61,767 nucleotides of DNA, from positions 1 to 61,767 of the IMG/VR virus record IMGVR_UViG_3300046524_000143. The stretch is one strand, 5' to 3'. Position numbers and translations under genes: made by a program. This stretch comes from a virus. Positions 1-6,492 of the stretch are shown here, piece by piece (positions within the stretch are counted from its first letter, which is position 1; each line of letters starts with the position of its first letter). The notes beneath the pieces were generated by a model. That model did no database searches. It worked only from the letters and a program-made list of their open reading frames with translations, and was not told the DNA's origin.

Positions 1-127
1 CGAGCAGCAAACATAGGGAGACTCGAAAGCTCAGCTTATGCCGGAATCGATACAGCAACAGGCCGAGCACAAATTCTAGTGCAAGGGGACTTCCGAGGAA
101 GTGAGGCGCAAACCAGTTGCCGTTATA
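1..127. repeat. 127-bp direct terminal repeat, left copy
   Basis: Bases 1-127 are identical to 61641-61767. The same 127 bases also occur internally at 56376-56502. The base just before the right-end copy (a, 61640) differs from the base just before the internal copy (c, 56375). The repeat therefore begins exactly where the two acyltransferase genes start to be identical. A length of 127 is also a common assembler k-mer size, so this is best read as a circular-contig overlap rather than a biological terminal redundancy. Confidence 0.9.
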
Positions 128-631
128 GAAGAACGTCAGGATTACGGCTGACACAATAAAGAGGATAAATGCCTTGCCAGCCCTTTGCTTGGCATACGAC
201 AGTGCCACAGCAAAGATTAGGTAAAACCACATCTCCAACGCCACTGACCAGCCGAACCAATGAGCAGGGTTGGTGTAGGTATTCCCATAGTCGAATATCG
301 GAATGAAACACAAGGTATTCCAGATCTTCGACATCGACGCGTCGTCCATGGCGAGGAAAAGCAGCGCCGTGATCAAGTACATCGGCAGGATGCGCGTGAG
401 GCGATTGCGAATAAAATCCGCAGGCCCGCCACGAGAACGCTCCGTCACCATGGCGATCACGAAGCCTGAAATGATGAAGAAGACGTCGACGCCCATAGCG
501 CCGATTCTCCAAGGGAAGTCGGCGAATGGACCAGCAGGTGGCTTGGTCGCCATAGGTGCATGCGCCAACAGGACCATCATGGCCGCGATCCCGCGAAGCA
601 CTTGAATGCTGTTTAGCTTTTGCTTGTCCAT
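1..631 (-). CDS. acyltransferase-3 family membrane protein, N-terminal part (continues across the contig junction)
   Basis: The reading frame starts at the ATG at 631-629 (MDKQKLNSIQVLRG) and runs leftward off the window without a stop. Recognisable family-3 acyltransferase features are QVLRGIAAMMVLLAHA near the N-terminus, with the conserved Arg and His, and the hydrophobic GVDVFFIISGFVIAMV. Enzymes of this family are multi-pass inner-membrane proteins that transfer acetyl or other acyl groups to surface sugars. In phages they usually modify O-antigen or capsule and so alter receptors. Joined to the frame at 61207-61640 it gives about 354 residues. Positions 1-583 are identical to the second copy at 56376-56958. 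The exact substrate cannot be told. Confidence 0.88.
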   Translation of the reverse strand, partial: MDKQKLNSIQVLRGIAAMMVLLAHAPMATKPPAGPFADFPWRIGAMGVDVFFIISGFVIAMVTERSRGGPADFIRNRLTRILPMYLITALLFLAMDDASMSKIWNTLCFIPIFDYGNTYTNPAHWFGWSVALEMWFYLIFAVALSYAKQRAGKAFILFIVSAVILTFFYNGNWFAPHFLGSPLALEFVLGLLLYRFRHKLSFRVSLCLLL

Positions 632-815
632 GTAGAGCCTTATGTGCCAAGTGACAAAAGGTGATGGCGATGCAGCGCAAGCGGTGAAGACGTGACCTTG
701 CTGGACCTACGATTGCAACCCAAAGGAAAAGCTCACTTAGCTATACTGTACTCAGTGTTCAAAATAGTCAAACGTGTCCAGTGACTAAAAGGCGTGAATG
801 CTGCAGATCGGGTTT
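632..815. promoter_or_regulatory. upstream region of the acyltransferase with a degenerate SOS-like half site
   Basis: No gene is seen here. The 12-mer GCTATACTGTAC at 740-751 is repeated exactly at 1177-1188, where it forms the left half of a good LexA box. At 740 the right half (ACAG) is missing, so this is at best a decayed or half LexA site. The region presumably carries the promoter of the leftward acyltransferase gene. Confidence 0.3.
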
Positions 816-1124
816 TCAGTGGACTCGACGCCACGCCCGCTCAATTTGCAGGAAGATGGCCGGCACGGCTGAAGCGGAGCCAAACGACACTGGACGATCA
901 TCGCGCGGGTATCCCCACACTGGCGACGACCGGATCATACTGAGCGCCGCTCTTGGATGCACGCCGGTCGCCTCAAGCTCGCCCAGTACCTCAGCTTCAA
1001 TCTGGTGCATGAGTGCCCAGGTAAGCACGCCCGCCTCTCGGTAGCGCATTACCGCCCGCGGGACAATCTTTCTCGCTGCTTCGTCCGCTGCGTCCAGATC
1101 CTCGAGAATCCCTTCATCTACCAT
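816..1124 (-). CDS. hypothetical protein, 102 aa
   Basis: The frame starts at ATG 1124 behind a strong ribosome site (GGGGGAG). The product is largely helical and acidic at the N-terminus (MVDEGILEDLDAADEAARK) with a basic C-terminus (ERAWRRVH). I do not recognise the family and see no signal peptide or membrane segment. It is transcribed divergently from imuA. The LexA box at 1181-1200 lies between the two starts, so it may be co-controlled by SOS. It lies upstream of and in line with the acyltransferase gene. Confidence 0.6.
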   Translation of the reverse strand: MVDEGILEDLDAADEAARKIVPRAVMRYREAGVLTWALMHQIEAEVLGELEATGVHPRAALSMIRSSPVWGYPRDDRPVSFGSASAVPAIFLQIERAWRRVH

Positions 1125-1180
1125 AACTCCCCCAACTCATTAAACCGTTAGTATTTCGACATGGCTGTTTTGTCACGCTA

Positions 1181-1200
1181 TACTGTACGAACATACAGTA
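1181..1200 (+). promoter_or_regulatory. LexA box upstream of imuA
   Basis: The site matches the CTGT-N8-ACAG SOS consensus with symmetric flanks (TACTGTAC ... ATACAGTA). It overlaps a plausible promoter: TTGTCA at 1170-1175 and TACAGT at 1194-1199. The imuA start codon is at 1216, leaving a leader of only about 10 nt. Confidence 0.85.
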
Positions 1201-1215
1201 TTTTGCAAACACAAC

Positions 1216-1959
1216 ATGAACCATACGATCGCCGCTGCCGAGCTAGAATCGTTGCATCCGTCGCTCTGGCGCGCTTCCCAGTTGGGGCGCAGCCGGACGC
1301 AATGCATCGATACAGGGCACCCAGCGCTGACGCATCAGCTTCCCGGCGGCGGCTGGCCTGTCGGCACGCTTGTCGACTTGCTAGTGCAGCAGCCGGGAAT
1401 AGGGGAGATGCGGCTGGTCGCGCCGGCATTGGCAAAGGTGGCGGCTCGCAAAGTCGTGTTACTGCAGCCGCCGCATGCACCACAGGCCCTGTCGCTCGCT
1501 GCACTGGGCGTACCGCCAGAGTCCGTGCTGTGGCTGCGCTCGGAACGTACCGCGGATGCCCTTTGGGCCGCTGAGCAGGTACTAAAGAGTGGGAGTTGCG
1601 GCGCCTTGCTGTTCTGGCCCGGGCAAACCTCGAGCAGCAGCGCACGCCAGCAACCGGTGCGAGCCGAAAGTCTGAGACGCTTGCACCTGGCAGCGCAACA
1701 GGGAGAAACGTTGTTCTTCAACTTCCGCCCGCTGACAGCCGAGCAGGACGCCTCGCCAGCGCCTCTCCGCTTGAGCGTGCGGCCGGCGCCCGGCGGCATC
1801 AATGTCGGGGTGGTAAAACGGACGGGTCCGCAGCGGGATGAGCCGATCTTCCTGCCGATGTCGGTCTCGACGTTTATTCCGCAGCCGCATCGCGAGCGGG
1901 TCCCAGAGCGGATTGCGAAAGTTGCCCGCGTCGAGCTACCGACCGATTTCCATTACTAA
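1216..1959 (+). CDS. imuA: ImuA, translesion-synthesis accessory protein
   Basis: This 247-residue protein has the N-terminal pattern typical of ImuA, including 'WRASQLGR' and the glycine-rich LPGGGWPVGTLVDLL. The latter corresponds to the degenerate RecA-like nucleotide loop of this family. In the host, ImuA works with ImuB and the DnaE2 polymerase in error-prone bypass of DNA damage. Here neither imuB nor dnaE2 follows: the next gene is the oppositely oriented integrase. The length is normal for the family and the frame is intact. A near-consensus LexA box precedes it, so expression is expected after DNA damage. It could partner host ImuB-DnaE2 or interfere with host RecA or ImuA. Its position beside attP marks it as conversion cargo. 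Confidence 0.88.
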   Translation: MNHTIAAAELESLHPSLWRASQLGRSRTQCIDTGHPALTHQLPGGGWPVGTLVDLLVQQPGIGEMRLVAPALAKVAARKVVLLQPPHAPQALSLAALGVPPESVLWLRSERTADALWAAEQVLKSGSCGALLFWPGQTSSSSARQQPVRAESLRRLHLAAQQGETLFFNFRPLTAEQDASPAPLRLSVRPAPGGINVGVVKRTGPQRDEPIFLPMSVSTFIPQPHRERVPERIAKVARVELPTDFHY

Positions 1960-2164
1960 AATACAGGTCTAAGTCGTTGTTTACAAAGAGCCTGTACAGT
2001 GGTCGAAAGTGGGAATGTTATAATGCTTGATTCGGCATTAAGCCCTTGATCCATTTCAGAAAACTTTCAGCTACGAATGTTAAGTACAGCCAAGCACGCG
2101 ACCTAGCATCCATGCGGGTTTCAGCGGGTTTTACAGAAATTCGTATAAAATTTTACTGAAATCT
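1960..2164. other. probable attP region beside the integrase gene
   Basis: This AT-richer stretch of about 205 bp lies at the 3' end of int, the place attP occupies in lambda-like phages. The hexamer TTTCAG occurs at 2054-2059, 2065-2070 and 2119-2124, and in inverse orientation (CTGAAA) at 2156-2161. These may be arm-type integrase sites. No tRNA gene fragment or obvious core was recognised, so the integration target stays unknown. Confidence 0.45.
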
Positions 2165-3262
2165 TTACGCGGCAATTACCTGCCAGTCGCCCCGTAGATC
2201 GTGATATTTGTCGGTCATTGCCGCCGTCTTGTGGCCGAGCATTGACTGAGCAAAGGCAGCGCCGAATTGCTCCCGGTACAGGCGTTCGGACAGACTGCGG
2301 ATCTCATGGAAGCTCGGTGGCGTCCTCCCCTCGGCGGCCTTGATGCCCGCAGCTTCACGGGCCTTTTGGAACGAGTTCGACAGGCCGTTGCTTGTCACTC
2401 GGTCACCGGGCTTGGCCGATCCTTGATGCTCCACGTGATGCACCAGATAGTGCGTCGTGATCAGGTCGCGGCAGGCTTGGACTGCCTCGCCAATCGAAAC
2501 ACCTACTTTTGCCAGTCGAATATCGCCGCTCAGCCGCAACTTGACGGTCCCGTTGCTCTTACCTTGGGTAACGTGCAAGTGCCCCTCGCGCCAGTCGGAG
2601 AACTTCAGGCCGGCGATGTCGTCGCGGCGCTGCGCCGTCGTCAGGGCGAGGTACATGGCCCGCTGCAGCCACCGCGGCGCCTTCGCATGGATTGCATGGA
2701 ACTGCTCGAGCGACAGGCGCTCACGCTTCACCTGGGGCCGTGGAGCGCGAGTAGCGGAGACCGGATTGCGGCCGACGTCGATCAAGCCCTGCGTTTCTGC
2801 CCATCGGAACACGTCGCTCATGCGCGCCCGTACGGCATTGGCCGTCGCTTCGCCACTTTCTTCCTCTACCTCTTCCAGAAACTTCGCCACATGTGCAGTG
2901 GCGATGTCCTTCAGCCGGCGCTTGCCGATATCCGCCTCGGTCATCTTCTTGATGTACATCGTGCAGGCGCGGATCGTGTTGTCGCGCGGCTTCTTCTTCT
3001 CCAGCCACAGTTCCTTGTAGACTGGCAGCCAGCCTTCAAGCGTGTACTCGGTCTTACCCATCACCCAATCGACCAGCGACGACGGCTCGCGGGCTGCCAA
3101 TGCCGCGTTGGCGGCACGCGCCTGCTGTACTGCGTGCGCCTTATCCCGCCCGAGCCCTTTTTGCGTCTTCTCGACCGGGTTGCGGTAATAGAAGTACCCA
3201 GCCGGGTTCTGGTACAGGTTCGGCGGCAGCGCGCGGTGCTTAGCAAGTCGTCTACGGCCCAT
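2165..3262 (-). CDS. int: tyrosine recombinase, phage integrase
   Basis: This is a 365-residue lambda-type integrase. The N-terminus (MGRRRLAKHRALPPNLYQ) resembles the short arm-binding domain of lambda-like integrases. It is followed by a core-binding helical domain at about residues 70-175 and a catalytic domain. The catalytic set is visible: Arg in TTAQRRDDIAGL, His-x-x-Arg in SFHEIRSLSERLY, His in MLGHKT and the nucleophile Tyr in TDKYHD. It mediates attP x attB recombination. The start lies directly behind the xis stop codon (TAA at 3266-3264), so the two are translated together. It is the last gene of the leftward operon. Confidence 0.95.
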   Translation of the reverse strand: MGRRRLAKHRALPPNLYQNPAGYFYYRNPVEKTQKGLGRDKAHAVQQARAANAALAAREPSSLVDWVMGKTEYTLEGWLPVYKELWLEKKKPRDNTIRACTMYIKKMTEADIGKRRLKDIATAHVAKFLEEVEEESGEATANAVRARMSDVFRWAETQGLIDVGRNPVSATRAPRPQVKRERLSLEQFHAIHAKAPRWLQRAMYLALTTAQRRDDIAGLKFSDWREGHLHVTQGKSNGTVKLRLSGDIRLAKVGVSIGEAVQACRDLITTHYLVHHVEHQGSAKPGDRVTSNGLSNSFQKAREAAGIKAAEGRTPPSFHEIRSLSERLYREQFGAAFAQSMLGHKTAAMTDKYHDLRGDWQVIAA

Positions 3263-3263
3263 C

Positions 3264-3455
3264 TTAGTCCGCCACGTATTGCGCGTCGCGCTTCACTTGC
3301 CAAGACTTGCCGATCTTCTTGGGCTGCGGCTGGATCCGACCATCGTGGACCCAGCGGAGCAAGGTGTTTTCGTGCGGGATCTTCGAGAACATCATGGCAG
3401 CCCATTCGCGAAGCGTCACGTAACGAGACTGGATCACCTGTTTCGTTGCTGGCAT
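3264..3455 (-). CDS. xis: excisionase (recombination directionality factor)
   Basis: The 63-residue basic protein has the winged-helix excisionase pattern: VTLREWAAMMF, then ENTLLRWVHDGRI and a basic KKIGKSWQVKR. This resembles lambda-type Xis and binds near attP to steer Int toward excision. It sits immediately upstream of int with a 1-nt gap. The assignment rests on size, motif and position. Confidence 0.85.
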   Translation of the reverse strand: MPATKQVIQSRYVTLREWAAMMFSKIPHENTLLRWVHDGRIQPQPKKIGKSWQVKRDAQYVAD

Positions 3456-3456
3456 A

Positions 3457-3588
3457 TCATTCCTCCCTGCACGTGCATGGTTTATGGCCTTGGCCGCAAT
3501 CCCCTTCGCAGCCGGGCGCCTTAATCAATTTGTTTGCCGCTAACGTACCGAGCAGCAGAATAGCGATGAAGAGTAGGGCGTCGATCAT
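3457..3588 (-). CDS. small membrane protein with a cysteine-rich tail, 43 aa
   Basis: A short frame starts at ATG 3588 and ends with TGA at 3459-3457, two bases before the xis start. The N-terminal half is a membrane helix (LLFIAILLLGTLAANKLI). The tail holds four cysteines (PGCEGDCGQGHKPCTC) that could bind a metal. It overlaps the end of the upstream gene by four bases, as its neighbours do, and has a ribosome site (GAGGGAACC). I do not recognise the family. Confidence 0.6.
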   Translation of the reverse strand: MIDALLFIAILLLGTLAANKLIKAPGCEGDCGQGHKPCTCREE

Positions 3589-3983
3589 CCTGGTTCCCTC
3601 CCGGCGTGGTGGTGCGCCCCGATGTGCGCATCCATTGCTTCATCCAGATCCAAGTTATGCATAAGCTCCTCAACCTCGGGCGGCAATTGCGCATGTTCGG
3701 TTTCGCTATGCATCCACCACCACTTCCAAGCCTTCCACCGCGCTGCATCGGCCCGCAGGCGCTCGACTTCGGCGATCAGTTCAAGCACAGTAGCGGGGCA
3801 AACAGCCGCGATGTAGGCGGCGTCGGCGTCAGTGCCGCATTGCATGTCTTCGTCGTCGCCGGTGTGGTAGAGAATCTGCGCGATTTCATCGTGATTCTCG
3901 GCGTGAATCTCGCCCATTCCCGGCGCATGCCACGGTCCCGGCGTTGCCGCCAGTGCCAGCGCTTTCAGCTTGTCGATGTCCAT
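3585..3983 (-). CDS. Ea22-like phage accessory protein, 132 aa
   Basis: The chosen start is ATG 3983 (MDIDKLKALALAATPGPWHA). Longer upstream extension would overlap the next gene. The opening and the later DADAAYIAAVCPATVLELIAEVERLR are typical of Ea22/Ead-type proteins of lambdoid early-left operons. That segment forms a short coiled coil. Their function is unknown. The C-terminus is His-rich (AHIGAHHHAG). The gene overlaps the small membrane-protein gene by 4 bp. Confidence 0.75.
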   Translation of the reverse strand: MDIDKLKALALAATPGPWHAPGMGEIHAENHDEIAQILYHTGDDEDMQCGTDADAAYIAAVCPATVLELIAEVERLRADAARWKAWKWWWMHSETEHAQLPPEVEELMHNLDLDEAMDAHIGAHHHAGREPG

Positions 3984-3984
3984 G

Positions 3985-4323
3985 TCATGTCTCCTTTGTG
4001 GCGCCGACTTCAGCAGCAGCACGAACGATAGCGCGACGGGTGGCGGCAGACTTATCACTGGCCCACATTTCATAGCCGTAGACGCGCGGCTGCGGGCCTG
4101 CATAGGCGTATGTGGAATCCTCGTACTCGGATATTTCCACGCTCATATTCAGCATCACCGCCAAGCGCAGCGCATCGCCGTCATCGGTCAGCGGGCTCCA
4201 GCGCCGCCGAGCAACAGGGTCGACAGCAACCGATTCGTTTGGCGCGTTTAACGGAATGATCCATTCGATGGGCTGCCCTGCGGCCTTTGCCGCAAGCTCC
4301 AGCAGTTCGCGATCAGTTTTCAT
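3985..4323 (-). CDS. DUF2591-like phage protein, 112 aa
   Basis: The protein starts MKTDRELLELAAKAAG and contains RRRWSPLTDDGDALRLAV, a pattern I associate with the phage DUF2591 group. That group occurs among Ea22-type genes and its function is unknown. The C-terminal segment ATRRAIVRAAAEVG is helical. The stop codon lies one base from the next start, which is consistent with one tightly packed operon. Confidence 0.72.
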   Translation of the reverse strand: MKTDRELLELAAKAAGQPIEWIIPLNAPNESVAVDPVARRRWSPLTDDGDALRLAVMLNMSVEISEYEDSTYAYAGPQPRVYGYEMWASDKSAATRRAIVRAAAEVGATKET

Positions 4324-4903
4324 TGGCCTCCTCCTGTTTCGATTGAGGGGATGGAGCGGCAGCAGCCATCAGCGCGTTCCAGTTGGCGTCTTTCTGCTCC
4401 TGCGTCAGGGTCGGCAGCGCGGCGGTTGCCATGCGGTGCAGCGACTCCATGCGCGTCACCAGCGTGCGCAGCTTGCAGCCTTTGCGGATCGTGACCGCGC
4501 CAGTTGTGACATCGCAGGGGATCGGCCAGTCCATCGGATCAACGGGTGCTGTTCCAGCTGTGCGACCGTCAATGTAGGCGATGAGAGCGGCAAGCGCGTG
4601 GTCAATTCCGGCGTCGTTGCCGCAGCAGTGGGCATCCACCGAAGCTGCCCCGAGGTCATCCATCAGTCGCCGGAACTCAGGCGTGTCAATGCTCGCAGGC
4701 TTTCGTTCTGCCAGCTCGCGCTCGATGTCCTGCCCGAGGTCGGCCAGTTGCTGGAGCTTGGCCTCTGCCAGCTCACGCTCCAGTCGTTCAATCCGATCCG
4801 CCGCTTCTTGCGCACGGCTGTAGAACTGGCGGCGCGATAGTTCGCCACTCATTGCCATTTCATAAGGCATGCGCAGCACGCCGAACAGCATCAGGTCGCT
4901 CAT
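4313..4903 (-). CDS. Ea22-like phage protein, 196 aa
   Basis: The start at ATG 4903 (MSDLMLFGVLRMPYEMA) is preferred over upstream extensions because it overlaps the preceding stop as ATGA. Residues about 35-65 (AADRIERLERELAEAK) form a coiled coil. The C-terminal half, including LHRMATAALPTLTQEQK, is Ala-rich. No enzymatic motif is visible. It belongs to the set of early-left accessory proteins. Confidence 0.72.
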   Translation of the reverse strand: MSDLMLFGVLRMPYEMAMSGELSRRQFYSRAQEAADRIERLERELAEAKLQQLADLGQDIERELAERKPASIDTPEFRRLMDDLGAASVDAHCCGNDAGIDHALAALIAYIDGRTAGTAPVDPMDWPIPCDVTTGAVTIRKGCKLRTLVTRMESLHRMATAALPTLTQEQKDANWNALMAAAAPSPQSKQEEANEN

Positions 4904-5520
4904 GCTTTTTCCTTTCCACCACTCTGATATACCGCACACTGGCCGCGACATGGCGTATAGCCTCCGCAGCACACGTATTCGCCGCCGTCGCCTTCTTTTT
5001 CTTTCGCCCATTCCGGTTTGCGTACCAGCATGAATCCGTCAGATGGCCTAAATTGTTCCAGCTCGCGCTCCAGGTGGCGGATACGCTCGGCATACGGGGC
5101 GATGATGTTACGCACTTGGTCGGCGCTGTAGTAAGGCTGGTCAGCGGCGTCCGCGAAGTTCGGGAAGCAATTGCCCGTGCTGATAGATGGCGGCGGCAGT
5201 GCTTGGGTATCCAGAGGGGCGGAGACAGGAGCAGCGATCTCGTAAGTTGCAGCGAAAATATCATCCCGGCAAGGGTAGATTTCGCCCTTGATGCCTCGGA
5301 TGATCCAGTCGCCCTCATTGGCGCGCATGACACCTTCCAGCGTCTTGATTTCGCAGTAGGCTGGCTGGGTCGGGTCGTGCCATTTGCCGGTATTGTGCGT
5401 GATGATGTCGTTGCGCGTCACGGCATCGTCGTACCAGTCAGGGTATGGGACCGGGCCGTTATTGCGGCGCTGAAACTGGAATGCTTCAATGGCGACTGGC
5501 TTTTTGCGGTATTCGCTCAT
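4900..5520 (-). CDS. conserved phage protein with a KTLEGVMRA segment, 206 aa
   Basis: The first 90 residues have the recurrent phage pattern YRKKPVAIEAFQ ... KTLEGVMRANEGDWIIRGIKGEIYPC, a small beta-rich domain of unknown function common in early phage operons. Residues 125-160 form a helical linker (IRHLERELEQFRP). A cysteine-containing tail (YVCCGGYTPCRGQC) follows. The fusion of this domain to an Ea22-like tail is typical mosaicism. It overlaps both neighbours by 4 bp. Confidence 0.8.
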   Translation of the reverse strand: MSEYRKKPVAIEAFQFQRRNNGPVPYPDWYDDAVTRNDIITHNTGKWHDPTQPAYCEIKTLEGVMRANEGDWIIRGIKGEIYPCRDDIFAATYEIAAPVSAPLDTQALPPPSISTGNCFPNFADAADQPYYSADQVRNIIAPYAERIRHLERELEQFRPSDGFMLVRKPEWAKEKEGDGGEYVCCGGYTPCRGQCAVYQSGGKEKA

Positions 5521-6257
5521 GCTTGCGGCTCCTTTTGTTCACTGGTGGCGATGGCTGCGCGCAAGATGCGAGGTGCCCACCATGCTGGGTCGCTGATGAC
5601 GGTGCCGGGCGGCATTTCACGCTTAAGCCAGTCGGCAAATGCTTCGGACACTGCGCCAGCATGCGCAGCCTGTGCTTCCTTGCTTGGAACGCGGCCCAGC
5701 ACTTCATCCATTTGTGCCATTGCTTCCGCGTGGCCTTCGGGGTCGGCGCGCCGCGACACGGCCTCGTAAATTTCCCCATCGCTCGGCTCGCTCGCGCTTG
5801 CCGTGGTGGCCGCAGCCTTGAGTGCACCGTCGAGTGCGCGGCGTCCCATCGCTTCGCACTCGGCAGGGTCCATGCCTATCGAACGCAGGTGGTCGTCAAG
5901 CTTGTCATCGGGAACCGCCAGCAACTCATCGGGCGCATCTGCCTGCTGGGTGGCCGGTGCAGCGGCGATCATGTCGCGGTAGGCTTCCCATGCCTTCGTA
6001 GCCGGTTCGCGCTTGTCATGGAAGTAGCGCATGCCAGCGTGCAGCATGTCCTTGTTGGCGACCAGCGGCACCAGCTTGTAGCCGGTAGGTGCTTCGGGCG
6101 CGGCTTGCCGGGCTTGCCAGCCACGGGCGAATGCTGCACGGGAATCATTGGCGCGCTGCATGACGGACGTGTGAGGGCTATCAGGGATCGGATACGCTTC
6201 ATCAATGGCAGCGTCGAATAGCGCTTTCTCGGTGACGCGCGGCTCTTGGTTATCCAT
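5517..6257 (-). CDS. Ea22-like phage protein, 246 aa
   Basis: The start is placed at ATG 6257 (MDNQEPRVTEKALFDAAIDE). The upstream extension would run through the neighbouring gene. The segment SRAAFARGWQARQAAPEAPTG followed by YKLVPLVANKDMLHAGMR is a familiar early-left phage motif. The rest is Ala/Glu-rich and helical. The function is unknown, and no membrane or signal segment is seen. Confidence 0.75.
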   Translation of the reverse strand: MDNQEPRVTEKALFDAAIDEAYPIPDSPHTSVMQRANDSRAAFARGWQARQAAPEAPTGYKLVPLVANKDMLHAGMRYFHDKREPATKAWEAYRDMIAAAPATQQADAPDELLAVPDDKLDDHLRSIGMDPAECEAMGRRALDGALKAAATTASASEPSDGEIYEAVSRRADPEGHAEAMAQMDEVLGRVPSKEAQAAHAGAVSEAFADWLKREMPPGTVISDPAWWAPRILRAAIATSEQKEPQA

Positions 6258-6492
6258 TTTGCTGTCCTTTCTCTGCGGCAGTTTCGATAAGCGTGACGGT
6301 TGCTGGCTCGGCGTTATAGTCAGCAAACATCCCTGCGTTGCACTTTGGCTTTGGGCATTGCAGGTGCTGAGTAGCAAGTCTGGTCGTCAGCGGTTCAAAA
6401 GCATGCCCGCACGCCGGGCAAGTCACGCGCCAACGGTTCGTGCGACCGTCATGGCTGCTGCCAATGCATTTGGCAACGGTTGATGCGCTCAT
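6250..6492 (-). CDS. small zinc-ribbon protein, 80 aa
   Basis: ATG 6492 overlaps the upstream stop as TGATG. The alternative one codon earlier is GTG. Two cysteine pairs, CPACGH and CPKPKC, lie around residues 25-55 and suggest a zinc ribbon. A DNA- or protein-binding role in early phage development is possible, but the function is unknown. Confidence 0.7.
   Translation of the reverse strand: MSASTVAKCIGSSHDGRTNRWRVTCPACGHAFEPLTTRLATQHLQCPKPKCNAGMFADYNAEPATVTLIETAAEKGQQNG

Noticed and set aside
123-680. Open frame of 185 codons on the minus strand at the left end
   Set aside because: It is a shadow frame of the acyltransferase gene; the real frame (1-631) shows the family motifs and runs off the edge.
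1995-2002. CTGTACAG as another LexA box
   Set aside because: The two half sites abut with no 8-bp spacer, so it does not fit the SOS consensus.
2267-3664. 465-codon open frame antisense to int and xis
   Set aside because: Composition is Arg/Leu-rich shadow sequence with no domain; int on the other strand has complete catalytic motifs.
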